Shown here: one piece after another, positions 40,420 to 50,017 of the stretch
How positions within the stretch are numbered: the stretch's first letter is position 1
How the letters are laid out: the number at the start of each line of letters is the position of its first letter
Source of the DNA: Crossiella sp. SN42
GTDB taxonomy: Bacteria > Actinomycetota > Actinomycetes > Mycobacteriales > Pseudonocardiaceae
Assembly (NCBI RefSeq): GCF_023897065.1
Contig: NZ_JAMHIV010000019.1
Span: forward strand, 1-64,000
Direction: 5' to 3'
DNA: 64,000 bases
Position numbers and translations under genes: made by a program
Notes under the pieces: generated by a model
The model's input: only the letters and a program-made list of their open reading frames with translations
Database searches by the model: none
What the model was told of the DNA's origin: nothing

Positions 40420-41325
40420 CTACAGCGGTAGTTCCAGCAGGTTGTCCGTGGCCGCGCGCAGGGCCGCGCGCATCGCCTCCCGGGGCGCCGGGCGGCCGGT
40501 GAACTGCTCGCACTGGCCGAAAGCCTGGTGCAGCAGCATGTCCAGGCCGGTGGCCAGGCGGTGGCCCTGGGCCAGGACCGCGGTGGCCAGCGGGGCCGGG
40601 AACGGGTGGTAGATCACGTCCAGCACGCAGGGGGCCGCGGCCAGTGCGGTGGCGTGTGGTTCGGTCGCGGCCGGTGGCACGGTGCTCACCAGGATCAGGG
40701 AGCTCGCGGCCAGGTCGGCGAGGTCGGTCTCGGAGAGGAGGGTCGTCTCGGTTTTCAGGCCTGCCCTGGCGGCGCAGTCGAGTGCGTCGGTGGCGCGGGC
40801 CGGGTCGCGGACCACCAGGGTGAGCTCGGTCAGGCCCAGTTCGGCCAGGGCGACGATCGCGGCCAGTGCGGTGCCACCGGCGCCGAGGATGGTCGCGTGG
40901 CCCCGGGTGACCGGGGTGAAGCCGCCCGCGGCGCGCAGGGCGCCGGTGACGCCGTCGATGTCGGTGCAGTCGGCGTGCCAGCCGTTGCCCGGCAACGGGG
41001 TCAGGGTGTTCGCGGCGCCGACCAGCCTGGCTCGTGCGGTGGCCTCGGTGGCGAGGTCCAGGGCACGGCGTTTGCCGGGCATGGTCACCGAGAAGCCGGC
41101 CCAGGCCGGGGTGGCCTGGGCGGCCTCGGCGAGCAGGCTCGGCAGGCGGTGCTCGTCGCATTCGACGCGCTCGTAGTGCCAGCCGGGCAGGCCGAGCGCG
41201 GCGAAGGCGGCGTTGTGCAGGACCGGGGACAGCGAATGGGCTACCGGTGAGCCCAGGATCGCCGCCCGGCGTGGACCAGCGAGTGCTCCGGTGCGTGCTC
41301 CGGCTGGCGACTCAGTAGGCGCCAC
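40420..41325 (-). CDS. aroE: Shikimate dehydrogenase
   Basis: This 301-residue NADP-dependent enzyme reduces 3-dehydroshikimate. The substrate-site residues are in 'AAILGSPVAHSLSPVLHNAA' and 'WAGFSVTMPGKRRALDLATE'. The dinucleotide loop is 'ATILGAGGTALAAIVALAEL'. The C-terminal 'LLHQAFGQCEQFTGR' is conserved. It lies apart from the other aro genes, coupled to mltG by a 14-base overlap, as in other actinobacteria (alaS-ruvX-mltG-aroE). Confidence 0.95.
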   Translation of the reverse strand: MAPTESPAGARTGALAGPRRAAILGSPVAHSLSPVLHNAAFAALGLPGWHYERVECDEHRLPSLLAEAAQATPAWAGFSVTMPGKRRALDLATEATARARLVGAANTLTPLPGNGWHADCTDIDGVTGALRAAGGFTPVTRGHATILGAGGTALAAIVALAELGLTELTLVVRDPARATDALDCAARAGLKTETTLLSETDLADLAASSLILVSTVPPAATEPHATALAAAPCVLDVIYHPFPAPLATAVLAQGHRLATGLDMLLHQAFGQCEQFTGRPAPREAMRAALRAATDNLLELPL

Positions 41326-42502
41326 GGGCCAGGGCCTCGCTGCGGTTCTGGTTGTGCTGGGCGTTGGTTTCGGCGAAACAGGAGGTGCCGTCCTTGTAGC
41401 ACTTGACGAAGAAGATCCAGTTCCCGGCCTCGGGCTTGGTGGCGGCCAGGATGGCCTCGTTGCCGGCGGAGGCGATCGGGGTCGGCGGCAGGTTGGTGTT
41501 GGCGTAGGTGTTGTACGCGCCCGCTCGCTCCCGGTCCTCCTTGGTGGTGCGCACCAGCGGACGGTCCAGGGCGTAGTTGATGGTGGAGTCCAGCTCCAGC
41601 TTCATGTCCTTGGCCAGCCGGTTGTACAGCACCCTGGAGACCTTGGCGAAGTCCTTGGTGATGCCCTCGCGTTCGATCAGGGAGGCGATGATCAGCACGT
41701 CGTAGTCGCTGAACCCGGTGTCCCTGGCGATCTTGGGCAGGCCGACGGCCTGGAGCCGGGTGGCCGAGGTGCTCAGCACCGCCTTGAGCAGCTCCTCGGG
41801 CGTCGCGCCCGGCTTGACGTCGTAGCGGCCCGGCATGATCAGGCCTTCCAGGCGGTGCTTGGGGTCGGCCTTGGTGACGCCGCCGATCGCCCAGTCCGGC
41901 ACGCCCAGGGACGCGGGGTCGGCCTTCTCCATGACCTCGCGGATGGCCTCGGCGCTGACGCAGGTGTCCTTGCCGTTGACCTTGGCGCAGCTGGCCTCGG
42001 CGATGCGGGAGAGGATGCCGGGGTTGATCTTGTCGCCGGGCAGCTTGGTGTCGTAGAGCTGGTAGCCGCCCTTGACCTCGAAGTCGCCGACGCGGGCTTC
42101 CTTCTCCAGCAGGCGGGCGCCCGCGGCCGCGCCGGACATCTTGGCCTTGAGCAGGTAGTAGCCGGGCTGGACGCCACCGAGCTTGGTGTTGGACTCGGCA
42201 GCCTCGGTGTAGGCGCGGGCGCTGGCGACCACGCCGGCGTCGGCGAGGGTCTTGCCGGTCTTGGAGATCGTGCCGGCCTCGATCTGCACGACCACGTCGG
42301 ACTCGCCGGAGCCCTCGTAGTCGTCGTAGGAGCCGATGCCGATCAGTTCCAGCGCGCCCATCCACACCCCGACGCCGATGACCACGGCGGCCACCCCGGC
42401 GCCGATCAGCAACTTGGTGCGCTTGGCCTTCTTGTCACGGGCGGAGCGCTCCTCCGAGGAGTGCTGCCCCTCGTCGAACAACCCGAGATCGTCGCTGCTC
42501 AC
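41312..42502 (-). CDS. mltG: Endolytic murein transglycosylase MltG
   Basis: This 396-residue protein is anchored by one membrane helix near residues 30-50 ('[20 protein letters not shown]') and cuts nascent peptidoglycan strands. The YceG domain has the catalytic Glu in '[20 protein letters not shown]', followed by '[20 protein letters not shown]' and the C-terminal '[19 protein letters not shown]'. It is coupled to ruvX by 4 bases upstream and to aroE downstream. Confidence 0.95.
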   Translation of the reverse strand: MSSDDLGLFDEGQHSSEERSARDKKAKRTKLLIGAGVAAVVIGVGVWMGALELIGIGSYDDYEGSGESDVVVQIEAGTISKTGKTLADAGVVASARAYTEAAESNTKLGGVQPGYYLLKAKMSGAAAGARLLEKEARVGDFEVKGGYQLYDTKLPGDKINPGILSRIAEASCAKVNGKDTCVSAEAIREVMEKADPASLGVPDWAIGGVTKADPKHRLEGLIMPGRYDVKPGATPEELLKAVLSTSATRLQAVGLPKIARDTGFSDYDVLIIASLIEREGITKDFAKVSRVLYNRLAKDMKLELDSTINYALDRPLVRTTKEDRERAGAYNTYANTNLPPTPIASAGNEAILAATKPEAGNWIFFVKCYKDGTSCFAETNAQHNQNRSEALARGAY

Positions 42503-43011
42503 CGTTTCTCCTCGCCGCGTGCGGCCACCGCGTTGGCCCTGGCGTCCAGCCAGGACTGCAGGATCTCCACGGCGGCCGCCTGGTCGATGACGGCACGTTG
42601 CCGTTTGCCCTTGACGCCACGCTGACTGAGCATCCGCGCGGCACTGACCGTGGTGAGGCGTTCATCGGTCAACCGGACCGGCACCGGCGCGACGCGCTCG
42701 GCGAGCAGGTCGGCGTAGGCGGCCGCGGTCTGCGCCGCGTCGCCGTGCCGCCCGGCCAGGGTCCTGGGCAGGCCCACAACCACCTCGACCACCTCGTGTT
42801 CGGCGACGAGTGCGACCAGCTGATCCAGGTCCCGGCCGGTCTTCTCGTCACGCGACAGGGTAACCAGCGGGGTGGCGAGCATGGGAGCGGGATCGCTCAG
42901 CGCGATGCCGACCCGCACCGAGCCGACGTCCACGGCGAGCCGCCGCCCCGGGCCCACGTCGTGGGCGCCGGGGCGGTCGGGCTGGCGTGCTGGCTGGTCA
43001 GGCCGGGTCAC
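42499..43011 (-). CDS. ruvX: Putative pre-16S rRNA nuclease RuvX/YqgF
   Basis: This 170-residue RNase H-fold protein includes '[20 protein letters not shown]', '[20 protein letters not shown]' and '[20 protein letters not shown]', whose acidic residues form the active site. Homologues process the 5' end of 16S rRNA and have been linked to Holliday-junction resolution. It overlaps alaS by 4 bases upstream and mltG by 4 bases downstream. Confidence 0.94.
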   Translation of the reverse strand: MTRPDQPARQPDRPGAHDVGPGRRLAVDVGSVRVGIALSDPAPMLATPLVTLSRDEKTGRDLDQLVALVAEHEVVEVVVGLPRTLAGRHGDAAQTAAAYADLLAERVAPVPVRLTDERLTTVSAARMLSQRGVKGKRQRAVIDQAAAVEILQSWLDARANAVAARGEEKR

Positions 43012-45689
43012 GAGCCGCCCAAGGTCCGGTGCAGGGCGGCGATGGCGGCGGGCACGCCCGCCGGGTTGTCGCCGCCGCCCTGGGCCATGTCGGGCTTGCC
43101 GCCACCGCGGGCGCCCAGGTCACCGGCGAAGCTCGGCACGAGCTTGCCCGCGGCGTGGCCGAGGTCGCGGGCGGCGGCGGTGGTGGCCACCACGAAGGCG
43201 ACCTTGCCGGCGTCCGGGTCGACCGAGAACAGCGCGACCACGCCGGGGCGGGAGCCCAGGCGGTTGCGCACCTCGGTGGCCAGGGCGCGCAGGTCACCGG
43301 CGGGGACGCCGTCGGTGATCTGTTCGGCGACCACGGAGAGCTCGCCGAGCTGGACGGCGCGGCCGGCGATGTCGCCCGCGGAGCGCAGCACCTCGCCGAC
43401 GCGGAGCTGCTCGATGGTCTTCTCCGCGGCGCGCAGCTTGGCCAGCACGCCGGAGATCCGCTCGGGCAGCTCGGCGGCGGGCACCTTGAACTGGTCGGCG
43501 AGCTGGGTGACCAGCAGGTGCTCCTTGTTGATGTAGCGCACGGCGTCCATGCCGACCAGGGCCTCGACGCGGTGCACGCCGGAGCCGATGGAGGCATCGC
43601 CGACCAGCTTGACCACGCCGAGCTGGGCGATGTTGCGCACGTGGGTGCCGCCGCAGAGCTCGCGGGAGTACTCGCCCATGTCGACCACGCGGACGCTGTC
43701 GCCGTACTTCTCACCGAAGAGGGCGACCGCGCCCAGCTCCAGGGCCTTGTCCATGGTGGTGGTGAAGGAGTTGACCTCCACGTCCTCCTGCAGGTAGGCG
43801 TTCACCTCCTCCTCGACCTCGCCGAGCACCGAGGCCGACACCGGGGCGGGAGTGGTGAAGTCGAAGCGCATCCGGCCGGGCGAGTTGAGCGAACCGGCCT
43901 GGGCGGCGCGCTTGCCGTAGGCGCCGCGGACGGCGGCGTGCACCAGGTGGGTGGCCGAGTGCGAACGCTGGATGGCGCTGCGGCGGGCCACGTCGACCTC
44001 GGCCTCGAGCAGGTCGTCCAGGCCCACCTCGCCGGAGACCACGGTGGCGCGGTGCACGAACAGGCCGGGCACGCTGCGCTGCACGTCGGAGACGGCCAGT
44101 TCGGCCCCGGCGCCGAGCAGGCGGCCGGTGTCGGCGATCTGACCACCGCCCTCGGCGTAGAACGGGGTGCGGTCGAGCACCAGCTCGACCTCCTCGCCCT
44201 GGCCCGCGCTGCGCACCGGCTGGCCGCCGACGAGCAGGCCGACCACCCTGGCCTGGCCGGCCAGGTCGGTGTAGCCGAGGAACTCGGTCGGGCCGTGCTG
44301 CTCCAGCACCGAGCGGTACACGGTGAGGTCGCCGTGCCCGGTCTTGCGGGCGGCGGCGTCGGCCTTGGCGCGGTTGCGCTGCTCGGCCATCAGGGTGCGG
44401 AAGCCGTCCTCGTCGACGGTGAGGCCCTGTTCGGCGGCCATCTCCAGGGTGAGGTCGATGGGGAAGCCGTAGGTGTCGTGCAGCTGGAAGGCCTTGTCGC
44501 CGGGCAGCTTGGTGCTGCCGCCGGCGCGGGTCTGCGCGGCGGCGGTGTCGAAGATCTTCGAGCCGCTGGAGAGGGTGGCCAGGAAGGCCTCCTCCTCGGC
44601 GCGCATGACGGCGTCGATGCGGTCGAAGTCGGTCTTGAGCTCCGGGTAGGACGGGGCCATGGCGTCGGCGACGACCTTGGTGAACTCGCCCAGCACCGGC
44701 TCCTGCACGCCGAGCAGGCGGATGGAGCGCACGATGCGGCGCAGCAGGCGGCGCAGCACGTAGCCGCGGGCCTCGTTGCCGGGGGTGACGCCGTCGCCGA
44801 CGAGCATCACGCCGCTGCGGGCGTGGTCGGCGATGACCCGGAAGCGCACGTCGTCGACCTGGTCGGCGCCGTAGCGGCGGCCGGAGAGCTCCTCGGCCTT
44901 GGCGATGACCGGGCGGATCAGGTCGGTCTCGTAGACGTTGGGCACGCCCTGCAGCAGCATGGCCACCCGCTCGATGCCCATGCCGGTGTCGATGCTCTTG
45001 GCCGGCAGGTCGCCGAGGATCGGGAAGTCGGTCTTGCCGGTGCCCTCGCCGCGGAGGTTCTGCATGAACACGAGGTTCCAGAACTCCATGTACCGGTCGC
45101 CGTCGGGCTCGGAGCCGTCACCGGAGTCGACGAACTCCGGACCGTACTCGGGGCCGCGGTCGATGAGGATCTCCGAGCAGGGGCCGCACGGTCCCGGCAC
45201 GCCCATGGACCAGAAGTTGGGGCCCTTGCCGAGGCGGATGATCCGGGACTTGGGCACGCCGATCTTGTTGTGCCACAGGTCGTAGGCCTCGTCGTCGTCC
45301 TCGTAGACGGTGGTCCACAGCACCGACTCGTCCAGGCCGTAGCCGCCCTCGGACTGCGGCTTGGTGACCAGCTCCCAGGCCAGCTGGATCGCGCCGTCCT
45401 TGAAGTAGTCGCCGAAGGAGAAGTTCCCGGCCATCTGGAAGAACGTGTTGTGCCGGGTGGTCTTGCCGACCTCGTCGATGTCCAGGGTGCGCACGCACTT
45501 CTGCACGCTGGTGGCGGTCGGGGACGGCGGCGGGGCCTCGCCGAGGAAGAACGGCTTGAACGGCACCATGCCGGCGTTGACGAACAGCAGGTTCGGGTCG
45601 TCCAGGATCAGCGAGGCGCTGGGCACGACGCGGTGGCCGTTGCGTTGGAAGTGGTCGAGGAACCGCTGGCGGAGGTCATGGGTCTGCAC
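43008..45689 (-). CDS. alaS: Alanyl-tRNA synthetase
   Basis: This is an 893-residue class II synthetase. The catalytic domain has '[20 protein letters not shown]' and '[14 protein letters not shown]'. The editing domain has '[12 protein letters not shown]' and '[20 protein letters not shown]', with the zinc-binding Cys and His residues. The C-Ala domain closes with '[15 protein letters not shown]'. The GTG at 45689 ('[19 protein letters not shown]') matches the family start; a longer frame upstream is not needed. It heads the alaS-ruvX-mltG-aroE run. Confidence 0.97.
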   Translation of the reverse strand: MQTHDLRQRFLDHFQRNGHRVVPSASLILDDPNLLFVNAGMVPFKPFFLGEAPPPSPTATSVQKCVRTLDIDEVGKTTRHNTFFQMAGNFSFGDYFKDGAIQLAWELVTKPQSEGGYGLDESVLWTTVYEDDDEAYDLWHNKIGVPKSRIIRLGKGPNFWSMGVPGPCGPCSEILIDRGPEYGPEFVDSGDGSEPDGDRYMEFWNLVFMQNLRGEGTGKTDFPILGDLPAKSIDTGMGIERVAMLLQGVPNVYETDLIRPVIAKAEELSGRRYGADQVDDVRFRVIADHARSGVMLVGDGVTPGNEARGYVLRRLLRRIVRSIRLLGVQEPVLGEFTKVVADAMAPSYPELKTDFDRIDAVMRAEEEAFLATLSSGSKIFDTAAAQTRAGGSTKLPGDKAFQLHDTYGFPIDLTLEMAAEQGLTVDEDGFRTLMAEQRNRAKADAAARKTGHGDLTVYRSVLEQHGPTEFLGYTDLAGQARVVGLLVGGQPVRSAGQGEEVELVLDRTPFYAEGGGQIADTGRLLGAGAELAVSDVQRSVPGLFVHRATVVSGEVGLDDLLEAEVDVARRSAIQRSHSATHLVHAAVRGAYGKRAAQAGSLNSPGRMRFDFTTPAPVSASVLGEVEEEVNAYLQEDVEVNSFTTTMDKALELGAVALFGEKYGDSVRVVDMGEYSRELCGGTHVRNIAQLGVVKLVGDASIGSGVHRVEALVGMDAVRYINKEHLLVTQLADQFKVPAAELPERISGVLAKLRAAEKTIEQLRVGEVLRSAGDIAGRAVQLGELSVVAEQITDGVPAGDLRALATEVRNRLGSRPGVVALFSVDPDAGKVAFVVATTAAARDLGHAAGKLVPSFAGDLGARGGGKPDMAQGGGDNPAGVPAAIAALHRTLGGS

Positions 45690-45773
45690 GGGGAGTCCTA
45701 GGTGTGGCTGTGCGCGCACGGCGCGGGTTGACGGGTGGTCGGCGGGGGCGGCGAAGGGCAGGGGCGTCGGGGC

Positions 45774-46214
45774 TCAGCCCTCCGCCCAGCGCGCTCGCCG
45801 GTCCCCCTCCGATCCGCCTCGTGGCGACTCGTCCAGACCGGTCAGCCAGCCGGCGTCGGCGGCGCGGTGCGAACCGGTCTCGCGGACGGCGCGGCCCGGC
45901 TCGCGGGCTCCGGTGTCGCGGCCGGCGCTGTCCCGGGCGCCGGTGTCGCGGGCCGGGCGGTTGTGCCTGCGCGAGCGGGAGCCCAGCGGCTCCTGGGCAC
46001 GGGCGACCACCTCGGAGAGCTCGTCCTCGCGTTCGGTCATGCCGGCGCGCACGTCGGCGCCGAAGGAGCCGACCGCGCCGGCCAGCTCACGCACGGCGTC
46101 GCCGAGGTTCTCCGCGATGCCGGCCGGGGTGAGCTGCCTGGTGGTGGCGGTGGCCTTGCGGGCGATCGCCACCCCGGCGGCCACGCCGAGACTGAGCCAG
46201 AACAGCCGCCTCAT
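45774..46214 (-). CDS. Small membrane-anchored protein (DUF6167-like)
   Basis: This 146-residue protein has an N-terminal hydrophobic helix ('LFWLSLGVAAGVAIARKATA') and a helical segment 'IAENLGDAVRELAGAVGSFG'. The tail is Arg/Gly/Asp-rich and disordered, with repeated 'RDTGAR'-like elements. Genes of this type lie between alaS and the DUF948 gene in many actinobacteria. Function unknown. Its start overlaps the DUF948 stop by 4 bases. Confidence 0.8.
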   Translation of the reverse strand: MRRLFWLSLGVAAGVAIARKATATTRQLTPAGIAENLGDAVRELAGAVGSFGADVRAGMTEREDELSEVVARAQEPLGSRSRRHNRPARDTGARDSAGRDTGAREPGRAVRETGSHRAADAGWLTGLDESPRGGSEGDRRARWAEG

Positions 46215-46627
46215 CGCTTACCACTCCTGCGGGTGGTGCGCCGGGAGTGCCGTCCGGTGGGCTCCATCGCGGCGGTGCGCTTGCGCCGGGCGCGCAGCGC
46301 CTTGCTGACGCCGTAGGAGAACGCGGCGGCCTTCACCAGCGGCCCGCCCAGCGTGGCGGTGAACAGGGAGGTCAGCGCGGAGACGTTGCCGCTGACGGCG
46401 CGCGCGTTCGCGGTGATCCCGTCCACCCGTTCCAGCTGGGTGTTGACGTGGGTGAGGGTGGTGTTGGCCCCGTCGAAGAGCGGATCGCTGTTCTCGTGCG
46501 CCTTGCGGATGGCGATGGTGGCCTCGTCCAGCGTGCGGCCCAGCTTCAGCAGCGGGATCGCGAGCAGCAGCACCAGCAGCACGAAGGCGCCTGCCGCGAC
46601 CAATGCGGCAATCTGCCCTGGTGACAC
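46211..46627 (-). CDS. DUF948 membrane protein
   Basis: This 138-residue protein has a single N-terminal membrane helix ('IAALVAAGAFVLLVLLLAIP'), then a helical DUF948 segment ('LGRTLDEATIAIRKAHENSD', 'LTHVNTQLERVDGITANARA') and a basic C-terminus. In actinobacteria it sits with the DUF6167-like gene upstream of alaS. A cell-envelope role is likely, but unproven. The GTG start was taken as the first residue before the helix. Confidence 0.86.
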   Translation of the reverse strand: MSPGQIAALVAAGAFVLLVLLLAIPLLKLGRTLDEATIAIRKAHENSDPLFDGANTTLTHVNTQLERVDGITANARAVSGNVSALTSLFTATLGGPLVKAAAFSYGVSKALRARRKRTAAMEPTGRHSRRTTRRSGKR

Positions 46628-46765
46628 GAGCCCTCCATGCGTAAGTAGAAGTCGGGTACCCCAGCGCCGCGACGGGAAGGCCCACGCGCGGTCACGCAGG
46701 TCTTCAGGCGTGTCGCAGGCGCTGTGGATGATCGGGGACAGGTTACCGCGCCGGTGTCACGTGCC

Positions 46766-47371
46766 TCACCCCGGTTGCTGCTGGGTCAGCTCGGCGGCCA
46801 CCGCCTCGGGCAACTCGGGGAAGGCGGCCACTCTCGGGTCCAGGCGCAGCAGGCTGGCCAGGCCGATGCGTTTCTGCTCGCCGACGGCCGCGGTCAGCCG
46901 CCGGGTGGCCAGCACGTGGAAGACCCACTGGTCCACATCCAGGGGGTTGGCGGTGGCCTTGTCCTGGTGCCGGAACAGGCAGAAGACGTAGGCGTCGGAC
47001 TGCCGGGCGCGGGCGGCGGTGGTGTTGGTGGCGTGGTCCCAGCCCGCGGTGGGCCGGATGTCGAAGGAAATGTCGGAGAGCCGTTCCTGCCGCCAGCTCT
47101 GCAGGTAGGCCGCGGACTTGACCTCGATCCGCCAGCCCTGGGCGGTGCGCAGGTCGGCGGCGTCCCACTCGATCCGGGTGCCCCCGGTGACGCAGTCCAG
47201 GGCGAGGCCGACCAGGTACTCGGCGAGCACGCCGCGCATGGCGTTGCCGACCAGGTCGGAGCAGGACCAGCTCCAGAACCCGCGCAGGTCCGCCCCGGGT
47301 GGCGCGCCGGCGCCGGTGATCGGCTCGGCGCCGGTCTTGGGGGTCACGACCAGCGCGTCCAGCCCGGTCAC
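46766..47371 (-). CDS. Hypothetical PD-(D/E)XK-type nuclease-like protein coupled to rarA
   Basis: The protein has 201 residues. The central block '[19 protein letters not shown]', then '[20 protein letters not shown]' and 'SAAYLQSW' has the order expected of a PD-(D/E)XK nuclease: Glu on a first helix, Asp, then ExK. A basic/aromatic segment '[20 protein letters not shown]' follows. No DNA-binding domain is obvious. The GTG start overlaps the rarA stop as GTGA, so it is translated with the replication-repair ATPase RarA, which suggests a role in DNA processing. Activity is inferred from the motif only. Confidence 0.65.
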   Translation of the reverse strand: MTGLDALVVTPKTGAEPITGAGAPPGADLRGFWSWSCSDLVGNAMRGVLAEYLVGLALDCVTGGTRIEWDAADLRTAQGWRIEVKSAAYLQSWRQERLSDISFDIRPTAGWDHATNTTAARARQSDAYVFCLFRHQDKATANPLDVDQWVFHVLATRRLTAAVGEQKRIGLASLLRLDPRVAAFPELPEAVAAELTQQQPG

Positions 47372-48726
47372 GCCTGCTCCCCCCGGATCATGCGGCGCAG
47401 TTTGGGCACCCGGTCGGCCAGCACGCGTTCGGCGCCGCGGTCCACCGGTTCGTAGTAGTCGACGCCGACCAGGTCATCCGGCGGGTACTGCTGGGCGAGC
47501 ACGCCCTCGGCGACGTCGTGCGGGTAGCGGTAGCCCTGGGCGTTGCCGAGCTTGGCCGCGCCCGCGTAGTGGCCGTCACGCAGATGGGGCGGGACCGGGC
47601 CGACCGAGCCTTTGCGCACGTCGGCCTGGGCGGCGCTGATGGCGGAGTTGACCGCGCCGGACTTGGGCGCGGTGGCCAGGTGGATGGTGGCCTGGGCCAG
47701 GGCGAGGCGGGCCTCGGGCATGCCGATCAGCTGCACGGCCTGGCTGGCGGCCACCGCGGTCTGCAGCGCGGTCGGGTCGGCCATGCCGATGTCCTCGCTG
47801 GCGTGCACGACCAGGCGGCGGGCGATGAACCGGGGGTCCTCGCCGGCTTCGATCATGCGGGCCAGGTAGTGCAGGGCGGCGTCGACGTCGGAGCCGCGGA
47901 TGGACTTGATGAAGGCGCTGGTCACGTCGTAGTGCTGGTCGCCCTGGCGGTCGTAGCGGACCGCGGCCTTGTCCACGGTGGACTCGACGGTGGCCAGGCT
48001 GATCTCGGTGGCGCCGGTGCTGGCCGCGGCGTCGGCGGCGGCCTCCAGGGCGGTCAGCGCGCGGCGGGCGTCACCAGCGGCGAGGCGGACCAGGTGGTCC
48101 TCGGCGTCGGCGGCCACGGTGAGCGCGCCGCCGAGGCCGCGCGGGTCGGTGGCGGCGCGCTGGATGACGGCGCGGATGTCCTCGTCGGTGAGGGACTTGA
48201 GCTGGAGCACCAGTGAGCGGGACAGCAGCGGGGAGACCACGGAGAAGAACGGGTTCTCGGTGGTGGCGGCGACCAGCAGCACGGTGCGGTCCTCCACCGC
48301 GCCGAGCAGGGCGTCCTGCTGGGTGCGGGAGAAGCGGTGCACCTCGTCGATGAACAGCACGGTGGACTCGGCGGTGCGGCCCAGGCGTCGTTTGGCCTCG
48401 CCGATGACCTCGCGGACCTCCTTGACCCCGGCGTTGAGCGCGGACAGCGCGACGAACCGGCGGCCGGTGGCCAGCGAGACCAGGGTGGCCAGGGTGGTCT
48501 TGCCGGTGCCGGGCGGCCCGTAGAGCAGCACGGAGGCGGGCGCGGCGCCTTCGACCAGGCGGCGCAGCGGCGCGCCGGGGCCGAGCAGGTGCTGCTGGCC
48601 GACCACCTCGTCGAGGGAGCGGGGCCGCATGCGCACGGCGAGCGGGGCGTTGGCCGCGAGATGTTCCTCCGCCTTCTCCTGGGCTTCGGCCGCGAACAGG
48701 CCGCTTTCGAACAGACCGTCGTCCAC
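47368..48726 (-). CDS. rarA: Replication-associated recombination ATPase RarA/MgsA
   Basis: This 452-residue clamp-loader-like AAA+ ATPase acts at stalled replication forks. Walker A is '[20 protein letters not shown]', Walker B is '[20 protein letters not shown]' and sensor 1 is '[20 protein letters not shown]'. The arginine finger and C-terminal oligomerisation domain ('[20 protein letters not shown]') are present. I chose the GTG at 48726 ('[11 protein letters not shown]'). The open frame reaches an ATG at 48798, but that would overlap the divergent gene at 48789. Confidence 0.94.
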   Translation of the reverse strand: MDDGLFESGLFAAEAQEKAEEHLAANAPLAVRMRPRSLDEVVGQQHLLGPGAPLRRLVEGAAPASVLLYGPPGTGKTTLATLVSLATGRRFVALSALNAGVKEVREVIGEAKRRLGRTAESTVLFIDEVHRFSRTQQDALLGAVEDRTVLLVAATTENPFFSVVSPLLSRSLVLQLKSLTDEDIRAVIQRAATDPRGLGGALTVAADAEDHLVRLAAGDARRALTALEAAADAAASTGATEISLATVESTVDKAAVRYDRQGDQHYDVTSAFIKSIRGSDVDAALHYLARMIEAGEDPRFIARRLVVHASEDIGMADPTALQTAVAASQAVQLIGMPEARLALAQATIHLATAPKSGAVNSAISAAQADVRKGSVGPVPPHLRDGHYAGAAKLGNAQGYRYPHDVAEGVLAQQYPPDDLVGVDYYEPVDRGAERVLADRVPKLRRMIRGEQA

Positions 48727-48788
48727 GTGCGCGACGCTACCCGGAGAGACTGACAGTCGCGGTCCGCGGTGTGCGAGGATCAACACCC

Positions 48789-49880
48789 GTGCCGTCACCT
48801 GCCGTTGCGCTCAAGGTCGTGTTGCTCGCGGGTCCCTCGGGATCGGGCAAGTCCCACCTCGCCGCCCGGCTGGGCTGGCCGGTGCTCCGCCTGGACGACT
48901 TCTACCGCGACGGCGACGACCCGGCGATGCCGGTGGACGAGGCCGGCCGCGCCGACTGGGACCACCCCGACTCCTGGAACGCCGAGGCCGCGCTGGCCGC
49001 GATCGTGCAGCTGGCGAGCACCGGTGCGGTGCGGGCCCCGGTGTACTCCATCGGCGAGGACCGGCGGGTGGGCACCCACGAGGTCCGCGCGGACGGGCCG
49101 TTCTTCCTGGCCGAGGGGCTGTTCGCGGACCGGCTGGTGGCGGGCTGCCGGGCGGCGGGGGTGCTGGCGGACGGGATCGTGCTGGCGCCGAACCGGCTGG
49201 TGACCTTCGCGCGACGGCTGGTGCGGGATGTGGCCGAGGCGCGCAAGCCGTGGCCGCTGCTGGTGCGGCGGGGGTTGCGGCTGGTGCGGGAGCAGCCGGG
49301 GGTGGTGGCGCGGTGCACGGCGGCCGGGTTGCGCGGGGTGGCGCCGGGGCGGGCCGGGGTGGAGCTGGCGGCGATGGTGGCGGCGGCGCGGGGCGAGCGG
49401 GCGGCGGCGAGCGCGTCGGGCGAGCGGGCGGGGCTGGCGGCGGGCTCGCGGGATGAGCGGGCGGCGCTGGCGGTGGGCTCGCGGAATGAGCAGGCTGTGG
49501 CGGCGGTGAGCGCGCCGGACAAGCGGGCGGTGCTGCCGACGAGCGTGCGGGATGAGCGGGCGGCGCTGGCGGTGGGCGAGCAGGCGGTGCTGGCGGCGAG
49601 CGCGCCGGGCGAGCGGGCGGCATTGGCGGTGGGCGCGCCGGACGAGCAGGCGGCGCTCGCGGTGGGCTCGCGGGACCAGCAAGTGGCGGCAGAGGCGGCG
49701 CGGAAGCAGCGGGTCGCGGCCGAGACTGCGCGGGAACAGCGGGTCGCGGCCGAGACTGCGCGGGAACAGCGGGTCGCGGCGGTGGAAAGCGCGCTGGATG
49801 AACGAGTCGTGGCGGCGGAGAAGGCTCGGGAGCAACGAGTCGCGGTGGCGGAGGGCGCGCGGGTGGTTGCGGCGGGCTGA
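48789..49880 (+). CDS. Uridine-kinase-like P-loop protein with hendecad-repeat tail
   Basis: The protein has 363 residues. Residues 8-200 form a uridine kinase-like domain with Walker A '[17 protein letters not shown]' (15-22), '[20 protein letters not shown]' and '[17 protein letters not shown]'. Actinobacterial homologues of this type are about 200-210 residues. Here residues 201-363 are a tail of 10-11-residue repeats such as '[11 protein letters not shown]', '[11 protein letters not shown]' and '[10 protein letters not shown]', rich in Ala, Glu and Arg and probably helical. One 30-base unit is exactly duplicated (49711-49770). Substrate and tail function are unknown. Confidence 0.82.
   Translation: MPSPAVALKVVLLAGPSGSGKSHLAARLGWPVLRLDDFYRDGDDPAMPVDEAGRADWDHPDSWNAEAALAAIVQLASTGAVRAPVYSIGEDRRVGTHEVRADGPFFLAEGLFADRLVAGCRAAGVLADGIVLAPNRLVTFARRLVRDVAEARKPWPLLVRRGLRLVREQPGVVARCTAAGLRGVAPGRAGVELAAMVAAARGERAAASASGERAGLAAGSRDERAALAVGSRNEQAVAAVSAPDKRAVLPTSVRDERAALAVGEQAVLAASAPGERAALAVGAPDEQAALAVGSRDQQVAAEAARKQRVAAETAREQRVAAETAREQRVAAVESALDERVVAAEKAREQRVAVAEGARVVAAG
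49711..49770 (+). repeat. Exact 30-base tandem duplication in the kinase-like gene
   Basis: The 30 bases at 49711-49740 are repeated without change at 49741-49770, encoding two identical ten-residue units '[10 protein letters not shown]'. Degenerate copies of 30-33 bases extend from about 49390 to 49877. The exact pair indicates recent expansion. Confidence 0.9.
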
Positions 49881-50017
49881 GTCGGCGCGGGCCTCGGGAG
49901 CTGGCGATACCGGTTTTTGGCTGCTGTGGCACCGCATTTCAACCGGCTAGTTGCCGCCGGATGAACACCTGAACGGCCGCCTTCTCGACCTGGCCCGGTC
50001 AGGCCAGAGTGCTGAAC

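Noticed and set aside
42987-45701. A 904-codon open frame on the plus strand opposite alaS
   Set aside because: Same antisense artefact of GC-rich codons; alaS has all its motifs.
48727-48798. Upstream ATG start for rarA
   Set aside because: It would overlap the divergent kinase-like gene start, and the added residues do not fit the family.
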